This document shows, in pieces, positions 46,244-59,210 of a stretch of 64,000 bases of DNA. The notes under the pieces were generated by a model. It was not told where the DNA came from. It saw only the letters and a list, made by a program, of their open reading frames with translations, and searched no databases. Each line of letters starts with the position of its first letter. Position 1 is the stretch's first letter. A program made the translations under genes and the position numbers. The stretch is from Girardinichthys multiradiatus. Its lineage: Eukaryota; Chordata; Actinopteri; Cyprinodontiformes; Goodeidae. Location of the stretch: assembly GCF_021462225.1 (NCBI RefSeq), contig NC_061804.1:7610740-7674739 (forward strand), written 5' to 3'.

Positions 46244-48880
46244 ACTTTTCTGAGATCATGTCTAGTAGGAATGCCAACTGGCTCCAACCAGTATTTAGGT
46301 GCAAGCCTTGTCCCCACTTTTTCTGCCCTGGTTGATTCACCTGTTAACAGGCTGATCCCAGCACATCTTGAAGCATCCCCACAGACTGGGTTGATGTAGC
46401 TGCCTGTGTTGTCCAAGCCAGACGTTTGCCTGTTGTTCACTTCAGCTGCACACCAAACATGAAGGCTTGCTACAGTCTGGGGTGGTTTGACAGAAACCAC
46501 TTGTCTGAAAGCAGACACCCATGCTTACGTTGGATGTTTAAATTGTACATATGGAAACACAGCAGTGGGCAAGAAGGCAGTTTAGACTGAATATTTAAGG
46601 TTAAAACTGAATGTTTGACATCATCACACTCATAGTTGAACATTCAATATAAAAATCATACAATTTAAACTGTGCTTATGTGAAAATGATAAAAGTTATC
46701 ACAATGCTGATTCAGTAAGATAACGTCTTACTTCCTGCAATCTAAACCTTTAACACTTCTACTGTAACGTACATAACATTTTTGCATCCAGAAAATGCTT
46801 TGTAGTTTTTCTGTAAATTCTGTGAGTACTGTACAACACAGATATCTAAAAGTTACCGGGGTCCTGGAACTTTTAGATGTTTCCCTGCGTCAACAAACCC
46901 GAATCCCATCATTAAGTCAATATGTAGAACCTGACTGCATACAGGGGGTAATTCCGTCACCTCATTCAGGTGGTTTAAGACTTGGAACGCATGAAAAGGT
47001 GAAAAGGTCAAGCCTTACAAAATGAAAACCCTTGAAAACAGTGTGGCCTCACTCATAGCTTGTCACTCCACTCCTTGCTTGATACCTCCGCAAATGTTAT
47101 ATTGTGAGATTTTCAAGTCAAAACACAGAGCGGCCTGTTTTAAAATAACAAATTGTTTCCGTTTTCTTTCTTCCTTCAGGGAAGGCTCGTACAGGACAAA
47201 CAAGTTCTAGAATATACAGGCAAACATTATGTCTACATACAGTAACAGACAGCAGAGGTGCATCAGAACCAGAATAATTTGAGTTAAAATAGCATACATA
47301 TAGCTTCTGCACTGCTTAACTATATGCACATATAACTGAGGGGAGGAGACGCAGCAACTCGTCTTTTCACTCTGGTGAAACCAAAAAAAAAATCACACTG
47401 GAACAAACGTTTTTTACCCATCTCCTGCTTCATATCCATCCCTTTCATGATTAAAATATCGGGATTCAGTCATTGCAGCAGTAAATCTTTCAGCACTTCA
47501 TTAGAGGCAAAGCTGGCACAGACAAGACCTCCGTTTAACCAGAGGAAACAGACGTTTCTGTTGGAAGCATGTGCATCGCTGCTGGCAGGTTTACAAGCGA
47601 ATATAAAAACAATAAAGCTATTACCCTGGATCCCTGCGTGCTCCTTCATGAATATTATCATTTATTATTAAATGTCAATTTTTATCTAGCAAATTGTACA
47701 TTTTACTACATTTCTCCTGTTAGTTTATGAATGTATTATTTATTATGTAAATAATGTATGTAATTTTGAAAAATATGTCTTACAATTTCTAAAACACTTT
47801 ATTCATTAATTTATTCATCAGCAATTTACTATTTTATATTTATCTAAACAACAAAATAGGGATAAATAAAAATTACTAATTATCTACTGAGATATTTTTT
47901 TTCTTTGGCTCTTATTGTTCATTGTTTCATAATAAACAAATATTTTACAAAATAAAAATTTGCCTTAATTCAGATTTTACATTTATTTTTCTTTTCTTTA
48001 TCTTCCAAAGCTTGTATACTGTGCATATATTCAATCATTGAACAAATACAAATATTTTTTAACAATTATTTAAACAATTAAATACACTTTCTTTTTTTTT
48101 TTTTATACAAAACTCCACATTTTCGTTCTGGGGCATCTAAATCTTCTGAGCTCCTAAACCACGGAGATACCGGAGTTGCCCTAAATATAATACAATTTAA
48201 GTCTACTCTACTAGCTTCCAGTTTTTAGCAAAGGATGTTCAGATTACTTTAGACTGAGTTTTGATCTAATTTAGGTGCCTAGCAAAACAAAAATCTGATA
48301 AAAATATTACAATAAGCTGCACATCCTGGGTACGTATCTGTCTGTATGAACCTTTCAGTAGAACATCTAAACTTACTTCATAATGTAGGTAAAAATTGTA
48401 GAAATTACCTGCATAAAAGCAGTAGTGTAATACATTTAGCCTCTGCTTTTTATATTTAGTATTTTACAAGTGATAAAAATGAGAAAACACACAAATATGT
48501 CCAGAGTAGGATGGTGCAATATTCACCATATTCATTGCTGGAGAAATAAACCATTTTTGCCTCAAATTGCTTGAATTTCTTCAGCAGATGACGGCTGAAA
48601 GAAGTAGCTGGGTTCCCCACAGCTGTCTGCCAAGGCAATTAAAGCAGCAGGGTGTGTGTTTGTCGCTGCTGCCAACGATCAAAGGCAAGCTGAACATTTC
48701 TCAGCCTCCCCAGTTGTTCTGAACAGAGCCCTCAGATATTAGAAAACCACATATACGGTACAAGCTACACCAAGACGCTGAAAACTAAAACTGTTTCCTG
48801 TCTCAATCATCGCTGCTGCTCCTACTTCCTGGAAGCTTCACACTCTAGAAGGTGCATTGCCAACAATGACATCATCATCA
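46244..48880. other. Intron sequence, nothing recognised
   Basis: AT-rich from 47650 to 48120. Short (ATC)n at 48868-48887. No transposon or exon features were seen. Confidence 0.5.
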
Positions 48881-49472
48881 TCATCGTCATAATCCTGCAG
48901 CAGGAGAGGAAAGCTGCATCCATCCAGTATCTACACTGCAAAGCCCCAACTCCCTTGAAACATTGCTCCTTTTACAGAGTATGGATGTGAAAACGGTGAA
49001 ATTCTCTGAAAGGAGTGAAAGCTCTGAAACACACACAGCTCATGCTTGGAAAGCCCTCATGGTAAACGCTCAAAAGACCCTGAAGCTCTCATGTACCATG
49101 CTCTCACACATGCAAACACACGCAGATCGCAGCTGTATGTGTGTGTGTATGTCATGGCCTCTCTTTGTGCATGAACGCTCCTGTTTGCTGGAGGACAACT
49201 GACTTGTTTATGTGCGTTGCGTACATCACTGACTCACACACACACACACATACGCACACACAGAGGCCTTCATTGTTTGTTTGTGGGTATTTGTGTAAAT
49301 GAGAAACACAGATTAGATCCATTCACTGTGCTTCACTGGCAGGTATTCAGTGTGAGTGTGTGTATCGGAAAGAGAGAAAAGGTGGAGGAGGAAGAGGAGG
49401 AGCAATAGGGTGGGCTTGGGGGGTGCGGGGGTAAGGCTATACAGTCTTATGGCAACTCCCGCCAGAGCTGTG

Positions 49473-49486
49473 GTTGCCATGGTGAC
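49473..49486. promoter_or_regulatory. Candidate RFX-type X-box
   Basis: GTTGCCATGGTGAC is a nearly palindromic match to the X-box (GTNRCC, 0-3 nt, RGYAAC), with one mismatch in the second half. It lies in a GC-richer, non-repetitive patch (49430-49550) of the intron that stands out from its surroundings. Motif match only. Confidence 0.3.
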
Positions 49487-50719
49487 TGGGCGAGCGGAAG
49501 CAGAGCCTCCCCCGACATATCCTATTAGGGTGAGGTAGCGAGGCCAACAGAGAGAGACAGAGAGAGAGGAGAAAGAAAAAAAGGGGTGAAAGAGGGGAAG
49601 AGGAGGACATATGAGGGAAAGTTTGGAAGGGAAAGTATAAAAAGAGGAACAATCGAGGGAAAAGAGTGATGAGATAAAGGTGTGTCCAGAGATTTTCCTC
49701 CTAACTTTTTTTGTTGCTGCAGCGCCACAATAGATGTGCTGAATGACCCTTGACCCCACTCCTTTGCACTGAGGAACACTGATTAACCTGTATGAAGCAG
49801 ACATGTTGTTTAATCAGCTGCGTTTTGCCTTCTGTTTTCCCAACTTTACACTGTCTGCTTCTCTTTACTGCACATCAAACCTGAAACACATCTTCTCAGT
49901 TTGATCCATCCATCCATCCATCCATCCATGAATCTATCCACCCATCAATGCAAAAGATCATGACAGAGATTGAGAGGAGAAAAGATTAAATAAAGTGAGC
50001 TATTATGGACGAGGTCAGTTCCTTTTACTACAACTCTATTAATAAATAGTTCATGAATGTTGGATTAGCGTTAACTGTCCTGTTTTTTTATTAATAGTTT
50101 AATATATACTGTGGAACAGGGACTCTCAAACCTTCAAGGGTCTAAATGTATTTCTACATGAGTTCAACAACAACTAGAAATGAACAAATCATTTTCATTA
50201 AAATAGCTTGCAACTTTAAGTGATCTAAAAATCTCCAACTGCTGCTGTAATGTTTGACATTGAAGCATAAAGAGCACAGTAATATCACAAGAAATTCTAA
50301 CTTGATTGGTTTTTTTTATGTCTACACTATAGCTTTAATGAACTTACAGGTATTTACAGACCATAATAGTACACAACAGCCTAGTGTAAAAATGATGCCT
50401 TCTGCCCTCAATGAACTTTTTTAACTTTCACTTTCAATTTGTTCTATTTTTTTTTGGTGCAAATTCTATGTTTTTAACCTCAATTTTTAATTTTCAAAAT
50501 ATTTAATATTAATATATTTAATAAAGAAAACAAATTATTTGAGTTCAACAGTACATTAGAATAATGACTAACTGTATTTAAGAGTTATTTTATGTTTTTG
50601 TAAAGCATATAAAAGTAATAAAAATGAGCATACATATTTCATATAAAAAATACACTCTCCAGATAGGATTTTATTTTGGTCACCAAGGGATATTTTGTCC
50701 CCTAGCAGAAAAAGCAGAG

Positions 50720-51440
50720 AAAGATGTTTTCCTGCTTCATAATCTACACACTTTGCTTTGAATGTTCCTGGTGTCTGAAGGACAGTTTAGACTCGGCTGA
50801 GTAGGTTACATCGAACAGACGGACAAAGAGCTACACTGACAAATGTAGCCTCTTTTTAACTCCTTTTTCACAGCGACCATCAATGTAAAGAACAGATAGA
50901 GATGGTCAGAAATCCCAAATCTTTCAGATCAAACCCACAAATGAACAAATTCTACGACACCACACAATATAAGGTAGAAAATCCACATTTCCAATTCTTT
51001 GATCCTGTCTGCATTTTTCTCATCGTGGAATATGCCGTGCCCTAAAAATAAGGTGTGTACCTGGCCCGGATTATACACGCATCTTATGAAATAAAAAAAA
51101 TTTCAAATTGAAAGTTTTGGCTGTTACTTTAGGAGACAAAAATGGCAGTGACAAAATGTTAAAAATGTTATTATACCTGTTTGCTCTCCTATTCAATCTG
51201 CTTAGTAAAAATGTTCAAGGGTTCCAACCAGTCCTGGTTTGGGTCACAACCATATATGTACAGAAAAAGTATCCTGCTTCATAATTGGAGCTCCTTGCTT
51301 GGAAAGTCTCATTATTATTAATAAGTGTTGTTGTATCATACTGCATTGTGATCAGATCCCTCACACACGGCTGCTGGTTAAGCCTCGTCCGAGTAAACCC
51401 TAAAAATAAGGTCTGGGCCAGGCCCGGATTAAACCAGATC
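50720..51440 (+). repeat. Directly repeated pair of blocks
   Basis: The block 'tcctgcttcataat' at 50730 recurs at 51271, and 'ccctaaaaataaggt' with 'ggcccggatta' at 51040-51073 recurs at 51398-51434, in the same order. The distance between the blocks is about 310 bp in the first copy and 125 bp in the second, so this looks like a tandem duplication followed by a deletion, or two copies of one element. Confidence 0.5.
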
Positions 51441-53248
51441 GGAGTCCAGACTTTGAGAATTGATGCCGCAGATAATATGCTAAGCTAAGTCACATATTTA
51501 ACTTAATTACCTATTGAAAATTTCACAAGAAATACTTGCTTTTTTTAGTTTATAAACAGATTTTGAAAACTATTTGAAATATAAATGAGCAGTATCTGCT
51601 GTATAAAGTTGAAACTTTGACAAAGCAGTAGGAAATATATTTAAAAGTTTCGTGCTGCTCAGGTGTTTAATCTCATATTTCACAAAAAAACAAATATTAG
51701 CAGATAACATTATGTCAGCTGGTTGCATGACAGTATCTAGAGGTATTGTCTTAGGGTTAATGAACACTGTTTTTATTACTTTATTGTGTTTTATAGATGA
51801 AATAATTAACCAAGCATTTAGTCTACAGATCAGTTGAATAGAGATCATTCATGGTTTTACAGTCTTTGCTATTTGTTTGCTGTGATCAGGTCCAAAAGAG
51901 GAGCTCACAACATCTTCCGCTGAGAAGCAAACCAGGATGTGTATTGTTTGTTTGACTCTAACGTGTGAAACCACTGGTGCGTGTAACACCTGAATGGTAG
52001 TGTTATTCATTTTCAACAGTATGCAAAGGGCACAAACTTTCAGGCTAAATGTATAAAAGTGATAATAGTAATGATTCTGATGGGTTTGAGGCATTAAGTA
52101 GAATGTTTTAGGTTCTGAACTGGACAAGCTGCAGGAGGGTCCACTTCCTGGAGACTTTATCTGCGGACAGGAAAGTCCACTCCTCTGTGTTAGAGACAGC
52201 AGCAGAGGTGTGGTCCACACACACACACACACACACACACTCTGCTTAATGATCCCTTACGCAATACTACTCCACCCAGCCCCCACCCATCACTAACCCA
52301 AACCATACCACAACACACACATATATACAACACAAGGGGCTTCAACAGAACCCTCCCCCATTCCCTGACACTTTCAGTCTCATGTGAACATAAATCTCTA
52401 AATCATTCAAAGTTTTTCAAACAACCAATCAGAAGTTAGCTTTTTGTCCATCAGTCCCTCTGGTACTTCATCTGTACGTCGTTTCTGCATTTTATCCTTG
52501 TTGTCAGTTCTTATGCTTGGCCAGATGATAAAGGTTTGATAAAATGTCTTTTGCGGTTAGATTTTAAGATTATATACAACATTGAGAGAAATGTCGACGT
52601 ACAGAGTTTTTGAATGAATGAGTGTGGTACCATCAGCATATAATGGGATTTCATTCCTTTGAATTATCAGATTTTCCCAGTCAGACAAAACACCATGGTT
52701 TTACAATGTTACAAACATATATATAAAACAAATCCCACTGCATAAGTTCTTAAATGCTTTTTTTCAAAAGTGCTTCACCAATCAGTTACTTTTGGGTGGC
52801 CAGTGCATGTTCTTTACTTTCCGTGTCTTTTGAGAATATTTCCGAAAAGTTAAACCGGTCTATGAGAAAAACACTGGCAGTATGCTGCAACATGTGAAGA
52901 GGGGTGGCCCATAAAGCCAAATGAAATAAATTGTTACTGTCACTGGCATGTTTATTAAAAGGACTTTAGACCGGAAGACTATGAAGGAAAAATGCTGCGG
53001 TTTTGAAGGTTGAATTCTCTAAAACCTTTGTAAACTTAAACGCAGTGCTGACTTGCAACCAGGCAAACTGCAGAAAGGGGTGGTTTAAAGCTTAGCACCT
53101 GAGTGAATAAGGTACATCCCACTGACATGTTTGGGGAGAACTTGAAGAAGACATTACAAAGCTCAAGGAACGCATCTTTCTTATGGGCTTGTATTTAAAA
53201 TACAGTATTTTTCATTTAAAAATCAATAATTTATTCTTCATAACAGGG

Positions 53249-53715
53249 ATGGACGATATAGACTTAAGATTTTATATTGATATCTGGTGGTATTTATTGT
53301 GATAACGATAAAGTGATGATAAAAAAGTATTTACAACTTTTTTTGGGCAACTTTAGGGCAACATGTGACTGCATGTTACTGCAGTAAAAACTCCAGAAAC
53401 AGAAATACTGCTTAGAAAAAAGATATCCAAAATAGGTTTCCTCAGGACACCAGTTACATAAAGAGGTGTGATTTTTATCACTAAACTGCACACAGTAACT
53501 GCATTTAAACATATATTTGAATTTATTGATCTTTATCGATGCTGTCATGGAACAAAGCAGAGAAAGTATTAATAAAGTATTGAGTAATAGAGACGACAAT
53601 ACTCAGTTGTTGGCATTTTCAGACATGATTAATTCAAATTTATCATTGTCACGAAGAATCAATTCTTATCATGAAAAGTAATTTTTCACGATAAACGATA
53701 CAATAAATGAGCATC
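53249..53715. repeat. Fish repeat with cgatat-type ends
   Basis: It begins 'gggatggacgatatagactt' (53246-53265) and ends 'tcacgataaacgatacaata' (53686-53705), with 'ttattgtgataacgataaag' near the start and 'tttatcgatgctg' inside. This wording is typical of non-autonomous elements common in fish. The class is uncertain, and the - strand open frame across it is chance. Confidence 0.5.
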
Positions 53716-54599
53716 ACTACTTCATACAACGATGTCAGCCCAAGCTTGTTTTGTGTCAGCATTACTAGAAGATACTGCAATCTCAGGGAGGAGCAGATTT
53801 ATAACCTGCTTCGAAAAGATTGTTGCCCATGATTAAAGAAAGAAAAACTCATGAATGTGTATAAACCCTTACCTTTGGTGCAGCTGTTCCAGGTAAGATG
53901 TTGCCGGTTTCATTAAAATGATGGTTGTCACTGACTAAACACACGAGAAGGCAACAGCACCAAAGAAACTGTGAAAAATTTTAAAAATGTGTCTTCTTTC
54001 AGACTAACACAGAAACCATCCAGATAGATTTTAATGAACTGTTTATAAACTACTGCAAATTGTATCCGCCTTTGTTCCATGTTTAAAATATCTTATGGCT
54101 ACAGAATTCAAATTAAAAAAACTTTTTTAAATACTGTATTGATCACCGAGAGGAAATTAGAGCCCGGCTTTGAATCGGATGAAACATGCATTTAGTAACT
54201 GTGCAGCACAGGGTCTATGTGTCAGTTTACCTCTCTCCTCAACACAAACTCTGCAGCAGAGTTCACTTATGAAAGCCCAGTTAACACATTCATGGTTTTT
54301 CAGTTTAGACTAAACGACACTGAAGACCTAACTGAAGACAAGCCTATACATTTACAAAAGCAGTGCAACCAAAGAGGGAATGAGAAGCCACTGAAACATG
54401 CACTTATACTTGGTTAAGATGGTAATTTTGCTCACTTTTGCTAATCCAGTTTGGCAAAGCTAATTTCAAACCTTCAAATTTAGTTTGTGGACAAACAGCT
54501 GATAGTAATGTAATTTATGTAATTTCAAGTTGTCTGATAAAATGAGGAACAAGACAGGTTTCCGGCCCTATGTAGATCATGCTGGTAATTAACACAATC

Positions 54600-55520
54600 G
54601 CAAGGACTTAAGAAAACAGGAATGATGCAACCATTGCTTCCCCATCAACCTGGAAAGGGTTCTAAGGTAATTTCCAAACTGTTTGAAGTCCATCATTTTA
54701 CAGAGAGACAGATTACTCAGAAAAAGAAAACATTTAAAACAGCTCTCAATCTTTCCAGGAACAAAATACCCAGCAAATTCATAGAACCGATGCCAAAGCA
54801 ATGATCAGAGTAAAGACCTCCATCTTAGACTCTGCAGGCCTCAGTTGGCAGGATAATGGTTAAAGCTCATTGCAACCTAATTAGACAAAGACTGAATGAA
54901 AAATGTTTCTTTGGAAGGCAGCCAAAGCAACCAGTCAGTCAGTCATTTTCTACTGCTTATTCCATAGTGGGTCGCGGGGGAGCTGGTGCCTATCTCCAGC
55001 AGTCTATGGGCGAGAGGCAGGGTACACCCTGGACAGGTCGCCACTCCATCGCAGGGCAACCAAACAAAACATATAGGATCAAACACCTTACATTAACTGG
55101 CAAGCATGGCGGTGGATGGGGTGATGGTTTGGGCTCATTTTTGCAGCCGTGGTTCCTGGGCACCATGCAGTCTTTGAGTCAACCGTGAATTTCTCTGTAT
55201 ACCATGTATTCTAAAGCCAAATGTGTCAAATCTGTCTGTCTGACAAATAAGGCTTGGATCAAACTGAGTCATCAACCCTAACACAGCAGCACCAACAAAA
55301 TGGCTGAGAAAGAAAAGAATGAAGGTGCTATAATGGTCCAGTCAAAGTCCAGACTTCAACTTGATTGAACTGGGACCTTAAGAGAGCTGTGTAGAAACAA
55401 ATCTCAGCAAACCTCAATGAAATGAAAAGCAGGCCAAAATACCTCCACAAAGATGTGAGAAGCTGATAAAGATTTAAAGAAAACTACTCCGTTATTGATG
55501 CTTAAGATGATTCAACAAGC
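54600..55520 (+). mobile_element. Tc1-like transposon remnant with a nested repeat
   Basis: The + strand carries, in order, 'aggaatgatgcaaccattgc' (54619-54638), 'caacctggaaagggttctaa' (54646-54665), 'tttgaagtccatcattttac' (54681-54700), 'caggcctcagttggcaggat' (54836-54855), then after an insertion 'ggcaagcatggcggtggatg' (55099-55118), 'ggtccagtcaaagtccagac' (55334-55353), and a 3' part with 'aaatacctccacaaagatgt' (55437-55456). This is the order of a Tc1-like transposase gene; the frame is lost. Confidence 0.7.
54935..55072. repeat. Fish interspersed repeat inserted in the Tc1-like remnant
   Basis: 'ttttctactgcttattccat' (54947-54966), 'gtgggtcgcgggggagctgg', 'tatgggcgagaggcagggta' and 'ccctggacaggtcgccactc' form the start of the family whose later part lies at 2830-3025. 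It interrupts Tc1-like sequence, so it arrived later. Confidence 0.65.
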
Positions 55521-57569
55521 TGCTGAATAATTGGGTAAACGTAGGCGTTGTCTTGCTTTAATAAGTAATGACAGTGGTAAATCTGACTTGGGGATATAAT
55601 TAACATGATATAATAATATGGGATGTATAACAGTAACTGTCTTTCTGAGCCTGTCAGACTGCAGGATTTACTTTTGAAAAATACAAGGCAAGAAACTAGA
55701 TTCAGTCTTCATCCCAACATGGAGGACAAAATGGACAGCAGTCCTAATCCTGCAGTGCAGTCTGCTCTTATCGGACTGTCCACACCTTCTCTAACCTCCA
55801 CCATATCTCCTTGCTCCATCTCAAACCTATCCCCATCTGTCTCCTCGTGCTCTTTTACACTTCCTCCAGCAATTTCTCCTCATGCTGCACCCATCCTGCC
55901 AACTCCACCTTCCCTGCATGCATCCTTTCTCTGCATGGCTGGCTGAGGTAATGGCTGCTGTTGCGTGCCTGCAACTCTGACAAACATCACCTTATCATTA
56001 CTCCTCACACCCTGTACTGTATATGGTCTGATTATAACAGGTTATGGACCTAAACCCACGAGCTTCAATATGCAGCTAGAAATGTTAATGTGCTGCGACT
56101 TGTCTGCACTGCCAACCAGCGAGCTCACGCAGGGCAATGTACAGAGATTACTTATGATTATATTTATTAAGCACACACCAATAAAAAGGGTGCAAGATCT
56201 TCACAAGCAAGTAAGAAATACTGATAGGTAACAAAAAGGGATATTTGAAGACAGCATAAAATGGTAAAAATCATTGTAAAAACATCCAAAGATTCCAAAA
56301 TGTCAAATCAAAAAAATTAAAATGTCTCAACAATCACTTTATTTTAAAGGCAGAAGATGAAAATCATTTTATGGGACAAAATTGAAGGAAAACTATGACA
56401 GAAATATCAAAAACCCCTATGTGAAATGTTTGTTCAAGTAGCATCAAGGTCAGCCATTGCTCATGGTATCAAGGTATTTCACAGCTTGAAAAAGTTACAC
56501 TTTTAAAACCACCTAATTTTCTCAGGTGTTCCACAGAATGGAAAGAACACCCCCACACCCACCCACCACCCATCAATCTTTTAAAGATACAGTAACTCTG
56601 TCTGCAGCAATGAGCAGCGAGAGCTCCTGTGTCTACCAGTGAAATAAAACAGCTCGTTGAAGGTTTGCTACCAGAGCAGATAAAAAACTGAATACTGCTT
56701 CTTACACTCACACTTCCAAGACTGTTCATATACTCTGGGTATGACTGTTCATATCCAGAGTGACCAGGGTCTTTTCTGTGGAGTGCTTCTCCGCCCAGTC
56801 CACCTTTTCCATTGTTTAGGTAGACTGTATGGAAATATCTCCAGTTGTAGAGAACTTGGACAGTAACCTATCCCTCTCTTTAATGTAACACTGTTTTCTA
56901 ACACACCTTGTCAACGAGCTGCGAGAGTGACTGTCTACCAGCTACATATAGAGCCCAGTATGTGCTTATTGTCAGTACAGATAACCCGACTAATTACATC
57001 TGTTGAATTCTACATTTTAAATTCACATTCTTTACTTTTATGTCTTTGTTTAAGTGTTCCACCACTGTGAGATATGGAAGAGACTGGTGTTTTCTTCAGT
57101 CGTACGCAGCTTGTCCATTTATTAAAATAAAGTCTAACAATTAATATATTAATATGTAAATTTGATGTTGTGTATTTTTTGTGAATTACGATAATACCTT
57201 GATAAAACGTAAGAAAACTGAGACTTACTCATACTTTGCAGAGTTTGGGGGGCCCTGTGGCATAATAAAGCCCCATGGGCATACTAAGATACAGCTAAAT
57301 ATTTAAAACAGTTTGAGGATAAACCTTTAAAATAGTAACACGTTTACAACACTCGGTTTGTAAATGCAATAGATGCAATACTCTGATTTAAAAACAGTAA
57401 TGTGCCATAACTTTTACAGCAAGAAGTATTAAATCTTTGTGCAATGCTGACAATCTGCTGAATGCCGAAGACATCTGCAAAATTTTTTAGCTCGTTACCA
57501 AAACAGAAATTTGTGGGGTAAATTTGTAGAAAATACATATTTAAATGCAAAGAGGAACAACAAAAACAC

Positions 57570-57571
<2 letters not shown>

Positions 57572-57615
<44 letters not shown>
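57572..57615. repeat. (TA)n tract at the left edge of a Tc1-like copy
   Basis: About 44 bp of alternating TA, directly abutting the Tc1-like copy, where roughly 85 bp of the left terminal repeat is missing compared with the right end. Confidence 0.93.
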
Positions 57616-57622
<7 letters not shown>

Positions 57623-59146
57623 AATTAACACATGTGGAATTATATACTGAACAAAAAGTGTGAAACAGCTGAAAATATGTCTTATATTCTAGGTTCTTCA
57701 AAGTAGCCACCTTTTGCTTTGATTACTGCTCTGCACACTCTTGGCATTCTGTTGATGAGCTTCAAGAGGTAGTCACCTGAAATGGTTTTCACTTCACAAG
57801 TGTGCCCTGTCAGGTTTAATAAGTGGGATTTCAAGCCTTATAAATGGGGTTGGGACCATCAGTTGTGTTGTGCAGGAGGTGGATACAGTACACAGCTGAT
57901 AGTCCTACTGAATACTGTTAGAATTTGTATTATGGCAAGAAAAAAGCAGCTAAGTAAAGAAAAATGAGTGGCCATCATTACTTTAAGAAATGAAGGTCAG
58001 TCAGTCTGAACAATTGGGAAAACTTTGAAAGTGTCCCCAAGTGCAGTCGCAAAAACCATCAAGCGCTACAAAGAAACTGGCTCACATGAGGACCACCCCA
58101 GGAAAGGAAGATCAAGAGTCACCTCTGCTGCGGACGATAAGTTCATCCGAGTCACCAGCCTCAGAAATCGCAGGTTAACAGCAGCTCAGATTAGAGAACA
58201 GGTCAATGCCACACAGAGTTCTAGCAGCAGACACATCTCTAGAACAACTGTTAAGAGGAGACTGTGTGAATCAGGCCTTCATGGTAAAATAGCTGCTAGG
58301 AAACCACTGCTGAGGACAGACAACAAGCAGAAGAGACTTGTTTGGGCTAAAGAACACAAGGAATGGACATTAGACCAGTAGAAATCTGTGCTTTGGTCTG
58401 ATGAGTCCAAGTTTGAGATCTTTGGTTCCAACCACCGTGTCTTTGTGCGGGGCAGAAGAGATGAACGGATGGACTCTACATGCCTGGTTCCCACCGTGAA
58501 GCATGGAGGAGGAGGTGTGATTGTGTGGGGGTGCTTTGCAGGTGACACTGTTGGGGATTTTTTCAAAATTGAAGGCATACTGAACCAGCATGGCTACCAC
58601 AGCATCTTGCAGCGGCATGCTATTCCATCCGGTTTGCGTTTAGTTGGACCATCATGTATTTTTCAACAGGACAATGACCCCTAACACACCTCCAGGCTGT
58701 CTAAGGGCTATTTGATCAAGAAGAAGAGTGATGGGGTGCTGCGCCAGATGACCTGGCCTCCACAGTCACCGGACCTGAACCCAATCGAGATGGTTTGGGG
58801 TGAGCTGGACCGCAGAGTGAAGGCAAAAGGGCCAACAAGTGCTAAGCATCTCTGGGAACTCCTTCAAGATTGTTGGAAAACCATTTCAGGTGACTACCTC
58901 TTGAAGCTCATCAACAGAATACCAAGAGTGTGCGGAGCAATAATCAAAGCAAAAGGTGGCTACTTTGAAGAACCTAGAATATAAGACATATTTTCAGTTG
59001 TTTCACACTTTTTTGTTCAGTATATAATTCCACATGTGTTAATTCATAGTTTTGATGCCTTCAGTGTGAAGCTACAATATTCATAGTCGTGAAAATAAAG
59101 ACAACTCTTTGAATGAGAAGGTGTGTCCAAACTTTGGTCTGTACTG
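57614..59146 (+). mobile_element. Tc1-like DNA transposon, left terminus lost
   Basis: The right end (59146) finishes ...GTCTGTACTG followed by TA. Left and right share an inverted repeat (57614-57797 against about 58876-59065) that runs into the last codons of the transposase gene. The outer part of the right repeat ('ccaaactttggtctgtactg', 59127-59146) has no partner on the left, where (TA)n stands instead. Transposase lies on the + strand. Confidence 0.9.
57934..58984 (+). pseudogene. Tc1-like transposase with several stop codons
   Basis: Starts MARKKQLSKEK (57934) and ends in a TAA at about 58984, close to 350 codons. In-frame stops appear after the 11th codon (57967), near 58007, at 58379-58381 and at 58682-58684, so it cannot be translated whole. 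Recognisable parts are the helix-turn-helix 'VSPSAVAKTIKRY', then 'LWSDESKFEIFG' (first Asp), 'FQQDNDP' (second Asp) and 'SPDLNPIEMVWGELDRR' (Glu). All three catalytic positions are kept, so decay is by nonsense mutation rather than loss of motifs. Confidence 0.92.
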
Positions 59147-59154
59147 TATGTGTA

Positions 59155-59210
59155 TATATATATATATATATATACACACACCTGTGCACACACACACACT
59201 TTTATGATTC
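59155..59210. repeat. (TA)n and (CA)n tract after the Tc1-like copy
   Basis: TATATATATATATA then CACACAC runs directly after the right target TA. With the tract on the left this places microsatellite DNA on both sides of the element. Confidence 0.85.

Noticed and set aside
44995..46399. Three overlapping frames of 376-446 codons rich in Ile-His-Pro-Ser
   Set aside because: They arise because the ATCC repeat contains no stop codon in any + strand frame. There is no domain, no splice context and no unique sequence.
49313..49804. 163-codon - strand frame
   Set aside because: Low-complexity Leu/Phe/Ser composition from purine-rich + strand DNA, with no homologous motif or splice signals in phase with klf8.
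55623..55946. 107-codon + strand Ser/Pro-rich frame
   Set aside because: The composition is suggestive, but there is no known domain, it lies antisense in a klf8 intron, and no partner exon was seen. Kept out as unsupported.
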